This document shows, one piece after another, positions 21,002 through 30,800 of a stretch of 64,000 nt of DNA. Position 1 is the first letter of the stretch, and each line of letters begins with the position of its first letter. Where the stretch lies: assembly GCA_035610835.1 (NCBI GenBank), contig CM069452.1, positions 33,263,150 through 33,327,149 on the forward strand, written 5' to 3'. Source of the DNA: Ophiura sarsii (taxonomy: Eukaryota; Echinodermata; Ophiuroidea; Amphilepidida; Ophiuridae). Under the pieces are notes generated by a model. It saw only the letters and a program-made list of their open reading frames with translations. It was not told the DNA's origin and ran no database searches. A program made the translations under genes and the position numbers.

Positions 21002-21604
21002 ACCAGGCCTGGTGCGACAATATTTTCTTTGGACAATTTCATTTACAACTTTGACATAGAGATTCTTCAAGACCCCCCTGTTGTTTTACTTCATGTTGGG
21101 ACCAACAGCCTGGCAAGGTCTGGTCTTATGACCAAATTCTTACGAGAATACAACGACTTGTTGAACACTTTGGAATCTAGATTCCCTAACTCAGTCGTCG
21201 CGATTTCAGAACTTTTAGTCCGCAAAGACTTTGATGTAGCATTTTACAATGCTAAGCTTTCTGAGCTTTGTCATCGGCGTGGTTTTGTTTTTTTACGTTC
21301 TTATGTCTCTGAACAAGACCTTTCATGGGATGGCCTACATCTATATCGTGAAGGCTATAGAACACTTGCAGATGATATTGGAGCTGGTGTGCGGCGAATC
21401 CTGGGCCTGACAACCCCAGTGATTTACCCACAGTCCATGATACCTCCACTTCATAAAGGCCGTGTCGTAAGAAAAAGGCACCTGCCTGTCCTTCACCGGC
21501 ACCACCTCGCAAAGACTATCAACCAAAGAGGAAGCTATGTATACCGAAGAGGAAGCCAAGGCATGTCTTACAAATTTTCGGCGGTGGTGGATTCAAGCAA
21601 CTGA
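21002..21604 (+). pseudogene. SGNH/GDSL hydrolase-like domain, N-terminus missing
   Basis: The frame from about 21003 reads RPGATIFSLDNFIYNFDIEI, VVLLHVGTNSLARSG, NSVVAISELLVRKDFDVAFY, NAKLSELCHRRGFVFL and LSWDGLHLYREGYRTLADDI. HVGTNSL matches block III (G-x-N) and DGLHLxxxG block V (D-x-x-H) of SGNH hydrolases. The N-terminal block with the nucleophilic Ser (GDS) would lie just before RPGAT and is absent, lost at the duplication junction at 21001. Such domains accompany CR1 ORF1 proteins and some tyrosine-recombinase retroelements; which applies here is unclear. The C-terminal tail is basic. Confidence 0.65.
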
Positions 21605-21908
21605 ATGGCACCACCCCAGTTGTGCCCAAACCCACTTCCCTTTCACTGCAGTGACATCAAAGGATCGACATCAGAGTTCTTCAGCAGGTATACATGTTCA
21701 ACCATCCCCATATGTACGGCGTCGTGAAAAGGCCAAACAGAAGAAGAGGAGGATGCGCCGCACCAAGAAAAGAAGACGCAGAAGGCAGCAGAAACAGGTA
21801 CAAATTTTAATGTCTGATATATCTTATTTTCATTTACAGTATAACGTCGCAACAGAGCATGCAATCCATCTGTTCCAACTGCAGCAGAACCTGAGCCGAA
21901 CTACTTGA
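21537..21908 (+). pseudogene. Basic low-complexity coding remnant
   Basis: An overlapping frame has a highly basic run (REKAKQKKRRMRRTKKRRRR) around 21730-21795. It may be a nuclear-localisation-like linker of a transposon protein, or chance. It overlaps the end of the SGNH-like frame, so only one of the two is likely translated. Confidence 0.2.
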
Positions 21909-22147
21909 CAGGATCCGCACCAATCATTTGAAGACAGCCCATCCACAACTCTGTTCTATTCAACGATCTTGCCTTTCCACAACTCAGTGTCAGTCATCCC
22001 AGAACAGAACCGCATCATTGAAGAGGAAGCAGCGTTAGGGTATTTCATCATCATTCTGATTCATTTTATATTATCATCGCATCATTTGCAGGGGTAAAAC
22101 CTGGGGTTGGGGGTAAATGTAAGTCACCAGGGGTTGGGGTAAATCAT

Positions 22148-22531
22148 TTGTTATTGTCGCCACATACATCGCCACGGCTTGTTTCTCCATGCAGATCCCC
22201 TCGTGCGCACAAGCCATTTCCTGAGTCACCATCTAAGCGAAGATCAAAACGTACTTTGTTTCAACCAGTACCTGCTGTGGCAAAGAAACGACCAAAAATG
22301 TTACCATGTGGCAAAGATGTATGTGGTCCATGTATTTTGTGTAAGTATACCTCTTGTACAACATTTTTTCACATGTCAACAATGAATGAAAAAACTAATT
22401 TGTATCAAAATGTTTTGGACAACGGGATTAAAAAGGGTTTAGAGGTGGGACCAAATGATTGTATATGTAACGCATGCAGACAGGCTTGCAAAAAACAGAA
22501 GTCTCCAATCAAAAGAGAGAGGGGTGATTAA
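22148..22531 (+). pseudogene. Cys-rich zinc-finger fragment of a transposon protein
   Basis: The frame begins with Ser/Pro/Arg-rich sequence (SPRLVSPCRSPRAHKPFPES), then CGKDVCGPCILCKYTSC and, after a 38-residue spacer, DCICNACRQACKK. Two groups of paired Cys fit a binuclear or treble-clef finger; 'CxxCG...YTH...DxxICRxCxxxIxK'-like fingers head several uncharacterised transposon proteins. The frame crosses the start (22484) of the triplicated 353-bp block, so its C-terminus is affected by that duplication. Confidence 0.45.
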
Positions 22532-23542
22532 GACTAACATTTTAGGTGCTTGCTTTTTACAGACTTATAACATGTGTACATCTCAGGCAACAACAAATAT
22601 GCGCGTAAAAGATCCTAATATTTTTAGAGAAGTTTTTCCTGTGCCTGAAGATATCCCAATTTTATCTGATTTATCTGATAAAATTCCTGTTTGCGAGCGG
22701 CATTTTATGTCCCATTACAATTTTGGATTTAAAGAAACTCAGAACTGGAAGGGTGCATACAAGAGCTGGAAAAACATGAGGACTTGATGGAGACGGATGC
22801 CCAAAGAGTTTCAACTAAAACAGAGGAGATTAAAAAGCTTGCAAAAAACAGAAGTCTCCAATCAAAAGAGAGAGGGGTGATTAAGACTAACATTTTAGGT
22901 GCTTGCTTTTTACAGACTTATAACATGTGTACATCTCAGGCAACAACAAATATGCGCGTAAAAGATCCTAATATTTTTAGAGAAGTTTTTCCTGTGCCTG
23001 AAGATATCCCAATTTTATCTGATTTATCTGATAAAATTCCTGTTTGCGAGCGGCATTTTATGTCCCATTACAATTTTGGATTTAAAGAAACTCAGAACTG
23101 GAAGGGTGCATACAAGAGCTGGAAAAACATGAGGACTTGATGGAGACGGATGCCCAAAGAGTTTCAACTAAAACAGAGGAGATTAAAAAGCTTGCAAAAA
23201 ACAGAAGTCTCCAATCAAAAGAGAGAGGGGTGATTAAGACTAACATTTTAGGTGCTTGCTTTTTACAGACTTATAACATGTGTACATCTCAGGCAACAAC
23301 AAATATGCGCGTAAAAGATCCTAATATTTTTAGAGAAGTTTTTCCTGTGCCTGAAGATATCCCAATTTTATCTGATTTATCTGATAAAATTCCTGTTTGC
23401 GAGCGGCATTTTATGTCCCATTACAATTTTGGATTTAAAGAAACTCAGAACTGGAAGGGTGCATACAAGAGCTGGAAAAACATGAGGACTTGATGGAGAC
23501 GGATGCCCAAAGAGTTTCAACTAAAACAGAGGAGATTAAAAA
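22484..23542 (+). repeat. Three 353-bp tandem copies, apparently identical
   Basis: Blocks starting at GCTTGCAAAAAACAG (22484, 22837, 23190) repeat with exact 353-bp period and end before AAGCCGACTCAAATAC at 23540. I found no difference between copies; their translations are identical. Each encodes about 95 residues with RVKDPNIFREVFPVPEDIPI, then CERHFMSHYNFGFKETQNWK. As 353 is not a multiple of three, each copy shifts frame relative to the next. The stop of one frame overlaps the ATG of the next (TGATGG at 22786, 23139 and 23492). Confidence 0.95.
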
Positions 23543-23723
23543 GCCGACTCAAATACAATGGATAACGACTGTTATGGAAACTGTCAGTGAGCAGCAAAAG
23601 AGGCTGCAAGAGGACATGCTGGCTAAAATGGCCGCAATGAATGACGCCATGTTCGAGCGACAGTTAAAACATGAGGAGAAGCAGAAAGATGCTGATCGAG
23701 CACATAAGCTCAAAATCATGCAA
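23490..23723 (+). pseudogene. Coiled-coil coding end after the triplication
   Basis: The frame METDAQRVSTKTEEIKKPTQ, then QWITTVMETVSEQQKRLQED and KHEEKQKDADRAHKLKIMQ, ends at a good donor (CAA|GTATGT). It joins the third 353-bp copy to unique sequence. An amphipathic Glu/Gln/Lys helix follows, as in the linker of Myb/SANT- or MADF-type transposon DNA-binding proteins; the assignment is loose. Confidence 0.35.
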
Positions 23724-24570
23724 GTATGTTAGCAAAGATTAAGATATCTAAATATAATGTGGTGTTATCAATCGTATATAAATGAGACTGCAAGCAATAT
23801 TTACCCCCCCCCCCCCCCCCCCCCCAAAAAAAAGGTTCTTTCTCGTGGTCAACATTATACAAGGATCTCTCAGATCATTGGACTGGGGCATGCGGTACTC
23901 TTCGTGTAAATAGACAGTTGGTGCCCGACCATCAAACGTGCCAATCCCAGAAAAGGTGACCCACCTGTGTTTGTTCGTGACGGACGATTGCAATATGTAA
24001 GCTGGCAAGACAAAAAAAGGTAGAACAGTAGTGTCAACTGTACACAATGACAAGGTTTTCCAAAAACTGTAACGGACAAACCATGAACGTGAAGTAATCA
24101 AACCAAAGAGCATTGAGCTCTATACGCAATGTGTGGGAGATGTCGACCTGGCAAACCAGCAGATGTAGTATCTGCTTTTTGACCACAAATCTTTGAAATG
24201 GTGGAAGAACGGCCACATTTAAAAAAAAGAACCATAACAACATTGGGATAGTACACCTTGAGCAGCAAACCACCTCAAATGAATATTCACAAATGTTCAC
24301 CCCTCATATTTGGACTTTTTGAAAACTTTAGATTGTTGCTTACTCCTCATGATATGTCATTTACATGAAATAATATGGATCCATACAATCCACAAATGAT
24401 TGTATGTAAAATCTGAACAGAAAATGCCAAAAAAATTAAAATCTTTTTCAACACTTTTATTTGACTGCTTGAAAGTTGTTTACTGAACTGGCAATTCTTT
24501 TCAGATTTTGCACACAAAAGTGTTCCTATATTTTGTATCCTAAAACTAGTTCAATGTTTATATATTTCCA

Positions 24571-25179
24571 GGTGATAAGAAGTTCAAGAAACTTTGAGTA
24601 ACGTTTGGTGGGGATTGGGAGTGGTTGGCGAGACTTCTGGGTTTGTCAGGTCCCAGCGGTAGACAGTTCTGCATCCACTGCTTGGCCACCCGTCCAGAAC
24701 TACTGGAAAAGAAGGGAACGTCATATGGTTTACACGAACTGGGAAATGGCGCCAATGACAAGCCCCAGGACCCAGACGTGGTGGAAGAATCCAGTCACAA
24801 TCTGCTCAGAACCTACGAGGGTTGCAAAATGGCCAACCGCCAATACATGGAACTGGGAAATGGCGCCAATGACAAGCCCCAGGACCCAGACGGCAGGAGG
24901 AGAGAGTGTCCTGAACTTCCATAACTGCAAGCAGGAGCCATTGTACTGGGACATATGCCTTATTCTAGATAGCATTAGCACAACGCCCCTACATGTGAGT
25001 TTAGGGTTAGGACTCCAAAATGTAAACGCTATCGAAAATATGGCGATGGAGATAGATAAGGAGGTGAAAGAAGCGGAAGGAGAGTCGAGCGATGAGTTGG
25101 ATAGATTAATGTTGGAACGAGCAGAACAACTCCAAACCCTACAAAACCTCAGTGATGAAATAGAAACATTGCAACGTTA
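24571..25179 (+). pseudogene. 'GDWEWL-YGLSG' block of the DKGG transposon-protein family
   Basis: After TATTTCCAG the reading (with one shift) gives GGDWEWLARLLGLSGPSGRQ, then FCIHCLATRPELLEKKGTSY, ESSHNLLRTYEGCKMANRQY, CKQEPLYWDICLILDSISTT and PLHVSLGLGLQNVNAIENMA, with an acidic coiled-coil tail. This matches the order GDYEFL...YGLSGASGxxPCLxC...LxxxYxxFxxxGxxxxxAKxxxNVxxxPLFxIPxxxVxxPxLHxxLG of an uncharacterised family. A 43-bp block encoding ELGNGANDKPQDPD occurs twice (about 24736 and 24850, 114 bp apart), so a small in-frame duplication lies inside. Frame changes near 24915 show decay. Confidence 0.6.
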
Positions 25180-25973
25180 AGTCATAGACACAGAGGAGAG
25201 GGAGCAGGAGTTAAAAAATAACAATCCTGCCCATTTCCAAAAGGAGAATGGAACCTTTATTGAGAAAGGAAGAGACGCGAAGGCATCACGTGCAACTCTG
25301 AAAACCCTCGTACAAGAAAAAAACAATCTCAAGACAGCTATGAAAGCGCTTGAAAAGAACACTCTAAGTGCTGAGAAAAACCTGGAAAGTGTGCTATCAA
25401 GTATTGAAAAATTGCAGAGCCCTTCAAAGTCAGATTTGACGACACAATGAACGCTCTCAAATTGAAGCGTGTTGTTATCACAGCGGGGCTTTGATTGGAC
25501 CGGATGTTTATAAGACCCTGCAACCCGCCAGCATTCAGCGTTTTGGTGAAATCTTTGAACCGCTGGAACTGAACACCAAGTCAGCTGGAAAACAAGTGTT
25601 TGGTTCTATCGACATGGTTCAAAAAGTAACCAATTTATTGTCAACATTTTGTGCGTGTTATGTGCTGTACACTAAAAAGGCTGTTCTGTGTAAACACGAG
25701 GTTGAACAGTTATGTTTAAACATCATGGAGTTTGGGACATGGTTCCCTTGTAATTTTCCCACTGTTTCTTTGACCCCAAAATTTCAAATGATGACAGTGG
25801 AGATGCTGCGTCAAGTCTGCAGAATGTTCACCATTGGCATGCTCACAGAACAAGTTTCTGAATCCATCCATCCATATGTCAACAAACTTGAGCGTATGTT
25901 TGCATCAACTAGAGACATTGGAGCTCGCCAAAGACTTACAATGAGGCAGCATAACATTTTGAGTGGTGTGTAA
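25180..25973 (+). pseudogene. Coiled coil and C-terminal block of the same transposon protein
   Basis: After a stop at 25178, a coiled coil continues (KTLVQEKNNLKTAMKALEKN). Then comes CCYHSGALIGPDVYKTLQ, reached by a frameshift near 25465, and a long frame to 25971: FGSIDMVQKVTNLLSTFCAC, MEFGTWFPCNFPTVSLTPKF and MLTEQVSESIHPYVNKLERM. 'FxxNFPxxxxTPKxHxLxxHxxxFxxxxxxxGxxxEQxxESxHxxxN' is the family's C-terminal block. Together with 18421 and 24571 nearly the whole protein is represented on one strand, spread over 7.5 kb and broken many times. Confidence 0.6.
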
Positions 25974-25990
25974 TTCTATAGTTCAATCAG

Positions 25991-26184
25991 TTCCTAATTG
26001 GTGAGAAATATTCATTATTTATATCCGCGTAATTAGGTAATTCAACCGTATTAAGCGCGATTTTTGGCATCTGATTCTGAAGCGTCACATATGACACTGC
26101 GCCATATTACACCATGCCAGCATTTTGCACTCTGCGCTCTTCTGAATTCATTCGTTGCTGTAAACAGGTTCACCAATTTGGAAC
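25991..26184. mobile_element. Short interspersed element, copy 1 of 3
   Basis: Starts TTCCTAATTGGTGAGAAATA and ends GGTTCACCAATTTGGAAC, i.e. imperfect inverted ends. Related copies with the same landmarks (GAGAAATAT, a CG-containing middle, TTTGCTGC, CACCAATTTG) occur at 33911-34131 and 45304-45525. Confidence 0.55.
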
Positions 26185-26355
26185 TGACTGAACTATAGAT
26201 AAACATAATTTACAGGGACAGCCTGTTTTTTGGCTATTTTCTATACACTGCCCCCAATTTTGCAACCTGTGGAACCCAGTCCTATAGATACACCCTTTAT
26301 CTAACCATTTAATTATTCAAAGTTCATTTTGCAATAACTTGCTCTGTTCTCAAAA

Positions 26356-26806
26356 TATGACAATGATCGCCAAGAGCAATATAGCATACGTGAAAGTATC
26401 CGAATAAGCGCTGACCTAGGAGACGAAGAAAGTTAACTAGCTGAGGCCGTGATCAAATGTGGTTCCTTAATGGACGTGGATATAAAAACACAAGACATTT
26501 CTGTTGTCCACAGGATACGAAGAGCAAGTGAAAGCTACTGTTCTGTGTAGGTTTGTGTCTCGACAAACCACGGATTGGATGCTGAAGAGCCGCAAAAAGC
26601 TGAAAGACATCCCAGAAATTATGGGAAAAGTGAACATTAATGAAGACCTGATAGCTCTAAGGGCCAAACTTCTAAACTATGCTAAGGAACTCCCCAACGT
26701 GCGGCGAGTCAGCAGCGCAAATGGTAAAATCCATTGCAACCTGAACGATGGAGCACATGTTATTGTGGACAGCCCTGATGATGTATTTAAGTTGGGGTCA
26801 ACACCT
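26356..26806 (+). pseudogene. L1-like ORF1 (RNA-binding) fragment of a non-LTR element
   Basis: The coding series reads NDRQEQYSIRESIRI (from 26362), LMDVDIKTQDISVVHRIRRA, then VSRQTTDWMLKSRKKLKDIP, NINEDLIALRAKLLNYAKEL and NGKIHCNLNDGAHVIVDSPD. Breaks include a stop after DEES and a frameshift around 26520. 'EQYSRRxSxRIxGI...DIxxxHRL...INEDLTxxRxxLL' is the RRM plus C-terminal domain pattern of L1-type ORF1 proteins. No RT is found nearby on this strand. Confidence 0.65.
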
Positions 26807-27723
26807 TAAACTTGAAGAAGCTCTGTCTTCACCATTATATTGTGGAATAGGACAGGCTCGACCTCTCCATAAACAATGCAAAACTTGTACATGTAATTCA
26901 ACTTCTCACTCTTCAACTGATACTCGACATCAACAGCCCCATCAATCTTGTCATACTCAACGAGTCAATGCAGCAGCACACGTGTGGAGATATTTGTATG
27001 ATTCTCTATGATGCAGTGGGGTTAGGGTTATGCATGATATCAATATTTGAATACAAAGCCTCCAGCTTCAATGTTTACAATTAGGACAAATATGAATTGA
27101 GACAAAATGTGCATAAATGTGATACTTATCATTTAAAATATGATGTCTTGCCAGAGTGACTATATTGACGCAAATTGAGGGCATTGAGAACCTCTGTATC
27201 AGCTGTTCTCCTATATAAAAGGGAAGGGGGGAAGGGGAAGCTGTGATGAATTTGCTTGAATGCAATTTCCCTACTTCAGTTACAGTTAAATCTGAATAAA
27301 TATCAAAATGTACAACAATAATTTTAAAACAATGAAAGACATGGTATTTCTAATTATACATGAAACAACAAATACATAGGATAATTACATACATTGTAAT
27401 AAAACCTACTCTAAAAAAAGTTATTTTACACAAGTAAAAATCACACACATATTTTTGTAAGTAAAATGGATGGTCAATGGTATTGATTTAGGACGGAAAA
27501 TATTATCTCAATACATGTGAATGTCCATAAATGCACTGACTGCAGAATTATGTACACATCCGCAACTGTTTTGGACCCAAGAAATTAGAGATGATAGCTG
27601 TCCACAGTCCATACACATAGCATCTATTTAAAATTGCACACAAAACAAAACTGACTTATTTGAACTTAGCCAAAAGACACTTTCAAGGAATTTCAATAAA
27701 CTTTCAAATCAATTTTCAAAACA

Positions 27724-27836
27724 TCAATCTGAATCCGGTATGGTACCCTGTATTACATTACGTATTCTTTCTGCATCGGTTCGCAATTTGTCATTCTGTG
27801 GGTCCAGTTTAAGTGCTGCTTCATAGTCTTGTAGGC
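27724..27836 (-). CDS. DNAAF4: DNAAF4 exon 11 (terminal)
   Basis: TTTTAG acceptor; [37 protein letters not shown], stop TGA at 27724-27726. End of TPR3 and C-terminal helix. Confidence 0.95.
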
Positions 27837-30800
27837 CTAAAATAACAAGGAAAATATATAATACAAATATTTAGATAAGGCCAAGAGGGGGATTAGATCG
27901 GTCTCACATACCCCGCACACATTTGTTTAATATAGCCTAAGGTCATGTTTTTTATACTGGGTACCCAAAAAAGGTGGATCTGTTACATTTGCACTACATA
28001 TTATTACTTTGCATGCATATATTTTGGCTATTCTTTATCACACATACTCAAATTTGGTCTTATTTTGATGAGAAAGTATTTGGCCTTTATTTTAAAAAGA
28101 AAAATATAAACTACCATGGTTCTGTTAATTACAATAGTTCGTTAAACCTAATTAGTCAGGGGTGGAAGAGTATGTGGAGGAGGAGTATGTGGAGGAGGAG
28201 GAGTGCATAGTTGAACAAGTATGGTGCAATATACATTGGGCAAACATAAAATGCACTGTTTTCACTCTTGGTACAATTCTATATTGAAAACATAACATTA
28301 TTGAAGCATATTTGAATTAAAAATATAATTAGTTAATTAAGGAATCATTAATTAGTTAATTAAGGAATCATTAATTAGCATTAAGAAGCTCAACAAATTG
28401 TTAAGAAACGTAAGTTGGTCGCCGTTTGCGAATGTATGCAAACATTTGCCTGCACCAAACAGTCCATTTTAAAAGTATAGAAAGGTTGAGGTACCCTTTT
28501 GAATAAATAAATTTAACTATTTAATTAAAAATTAAAAGAAGATATGTAATTAACCTCATGTCTTCTGTATTGTCTGGATGTTAATTAGCACATTTTGTTA
28601 AATGCGTTTGTGTGGTGTTATTACTTGTTTTTAACTGTGTTACCAAATAAGTAAAAAACTGCTGGTTTTCATCAAGCTTGTAAACTCAGGAGAATTATTA
28701 AATTCTTAGGAATGCAACTGACCTGACCTAGTATAGGATGACCAGCATAAGCTGCTTGATTAGTTCGCCAATCAACATTGGATCATGAATACAACTTAAA
28801 ACGATAACATTTTATAATTCAATCTTAAATCAGACTCTTGAAATTTGAATACTGGGTTCAAACATTATGGAAACTAACCTAATTTGTTCATTTGAATGTG
28901 CTTTGCACATCATGAAGGTGCAAGAAGGATGAACGCAGTTAATTGGATGCCACTAAACATTTGCCATTGGAAAAATTTGAGTCACCCTGTAGTTAAAGGG
29001 CCCCTTTTTATTAAACATTATTTGAATATCATACCACTTTAAGCATTTGCCACTTCAAATTGGAATGTAAAATCATGTTTCAGATGCAAATTTAAATTCA
29101 TTCAATTTAATGATTTATGGATAATCACGTATACCTAAATTAATGTTTTAAACACCCTATATGTTTAAAATTAACACCTTTACATAAGAAAAGGGTGACT
29201 TTTAAAATCAATCAATGTTCATGTACATTTTTATTGAAGTTAACTTGCCAAAAACTAAGCCTATTCTTATTAGTAGTATTTATCGTCCACCAGACTGTAC
29301 TGTAGACTTCTTAGATAAACTTGATGATATGTTCCAAAAGTGTAATAACTTGTATGAAGATGTGTATATTTTAGGAGATTTCAACTTAGATCAAGCAAAA
29401 ACATGTAATTTAAGGAAAGTAACACATTTGGCTAATAATTCGCACATGAAACAAATCATTAAAGATTATACAAGGATAACAGAAACTAGTAAAACTAAAA
29501 TAGATTTAATCTTTGTATCTAAGCCTGAACTTGTAATATCGAGTGGTGTACACAGTTTGGGACTCAGTGACCACTCATTAACATATGTTGTAAGAAAATG
29601 TAATCAACTTAAACTTCCTCCAAAGATTGTAAAATCTAGATGTTTTAAAAACTTCAATGAGCTTGACTTTATTGATACCATAAATAATATTGATTGGGAT
29701 AAAATTTGCTCTATTGATAATGTTAATGACGCACTTCATCAATGGCAAATTCTATTCACTGAAGCATGTGATAAGCATGCACCTTTTAAAGAGAAAAAAA
29801 TTAAAGGTTGTCTACCTGAATGGATGAATGGGGACTTCATAAGACTAAGTAAAGATAGGGACTATTATTTTGCTAAGGCACATAAGACAAATAATCAAGA
29901 AGATTGGAATAAAGCTAAATCACTCAGAAATAAAGTAAACAATATGAGGTTTTACCTGAAAAAGAACTATTGTAATGAAGCTGTAGTTAATAATATGCAT
30001 GATAGTAAAAATCTTTGGAAAACACTTAAGAAAATTGTACCTAGCAAAACTGTAAGTGTACCAACATCAATTTCCAACAAAGATGGCAAATGTTCAGAAA
30101 ATAGTAAAGTTATGGCAGATGAATTTAATAAGTACTTTACATCTATTGGTAATAAACTTGGTAGTAAATTTAATGAACATAATCATGTTGAATGTCCTTG
30201 TAATAGTGTATGCTCTAGTCACAACTGTATTATGGAAAATAAGTTTAATTTTAGTACAATATCAGCTGAGTTTGTTTTAAAACAAATATGTAATATGAAT
30301 AATAGTAAATCACCAGGATTAGATCAATTCAATGTCAGGTTGTTGAAATTGGCTGGACCCATCATTTCAAATTGCCTTTCTCATATCTGCAACCTGTCCC
30401 TGAATGAATCTACTTTCCCTGATGAATGGAAGAAAGCTAAGGTAACACCAATATTTAAATCTGGTGATAAAACAGATGTAGGTAATTATAGACCCATCTC
30501 AGTGTTGCCAATTATCTCTAAAATTATTGAAAGGGCTGTTCATGATCAACTATATGTCTATTTAACTAACGCAGGCTTATTATCTAATGCTCAATCTGGT
30601 TTTCGACCCAACCATTCCACTTCAACAACTTTACTTGATGTTCAAGATTATATTTTGAAAAATATGGATAATGGGTATGTTACTGGTGTTATATTTATTG
30701 ACTTAAAAAAAGCCTTTGACACTGTAAACCATGACATTCTTCTTAGGAAACTTAAAAATTATGGTATTGATAGTAGCGAACTTTTATGGTTTAAGTCATA

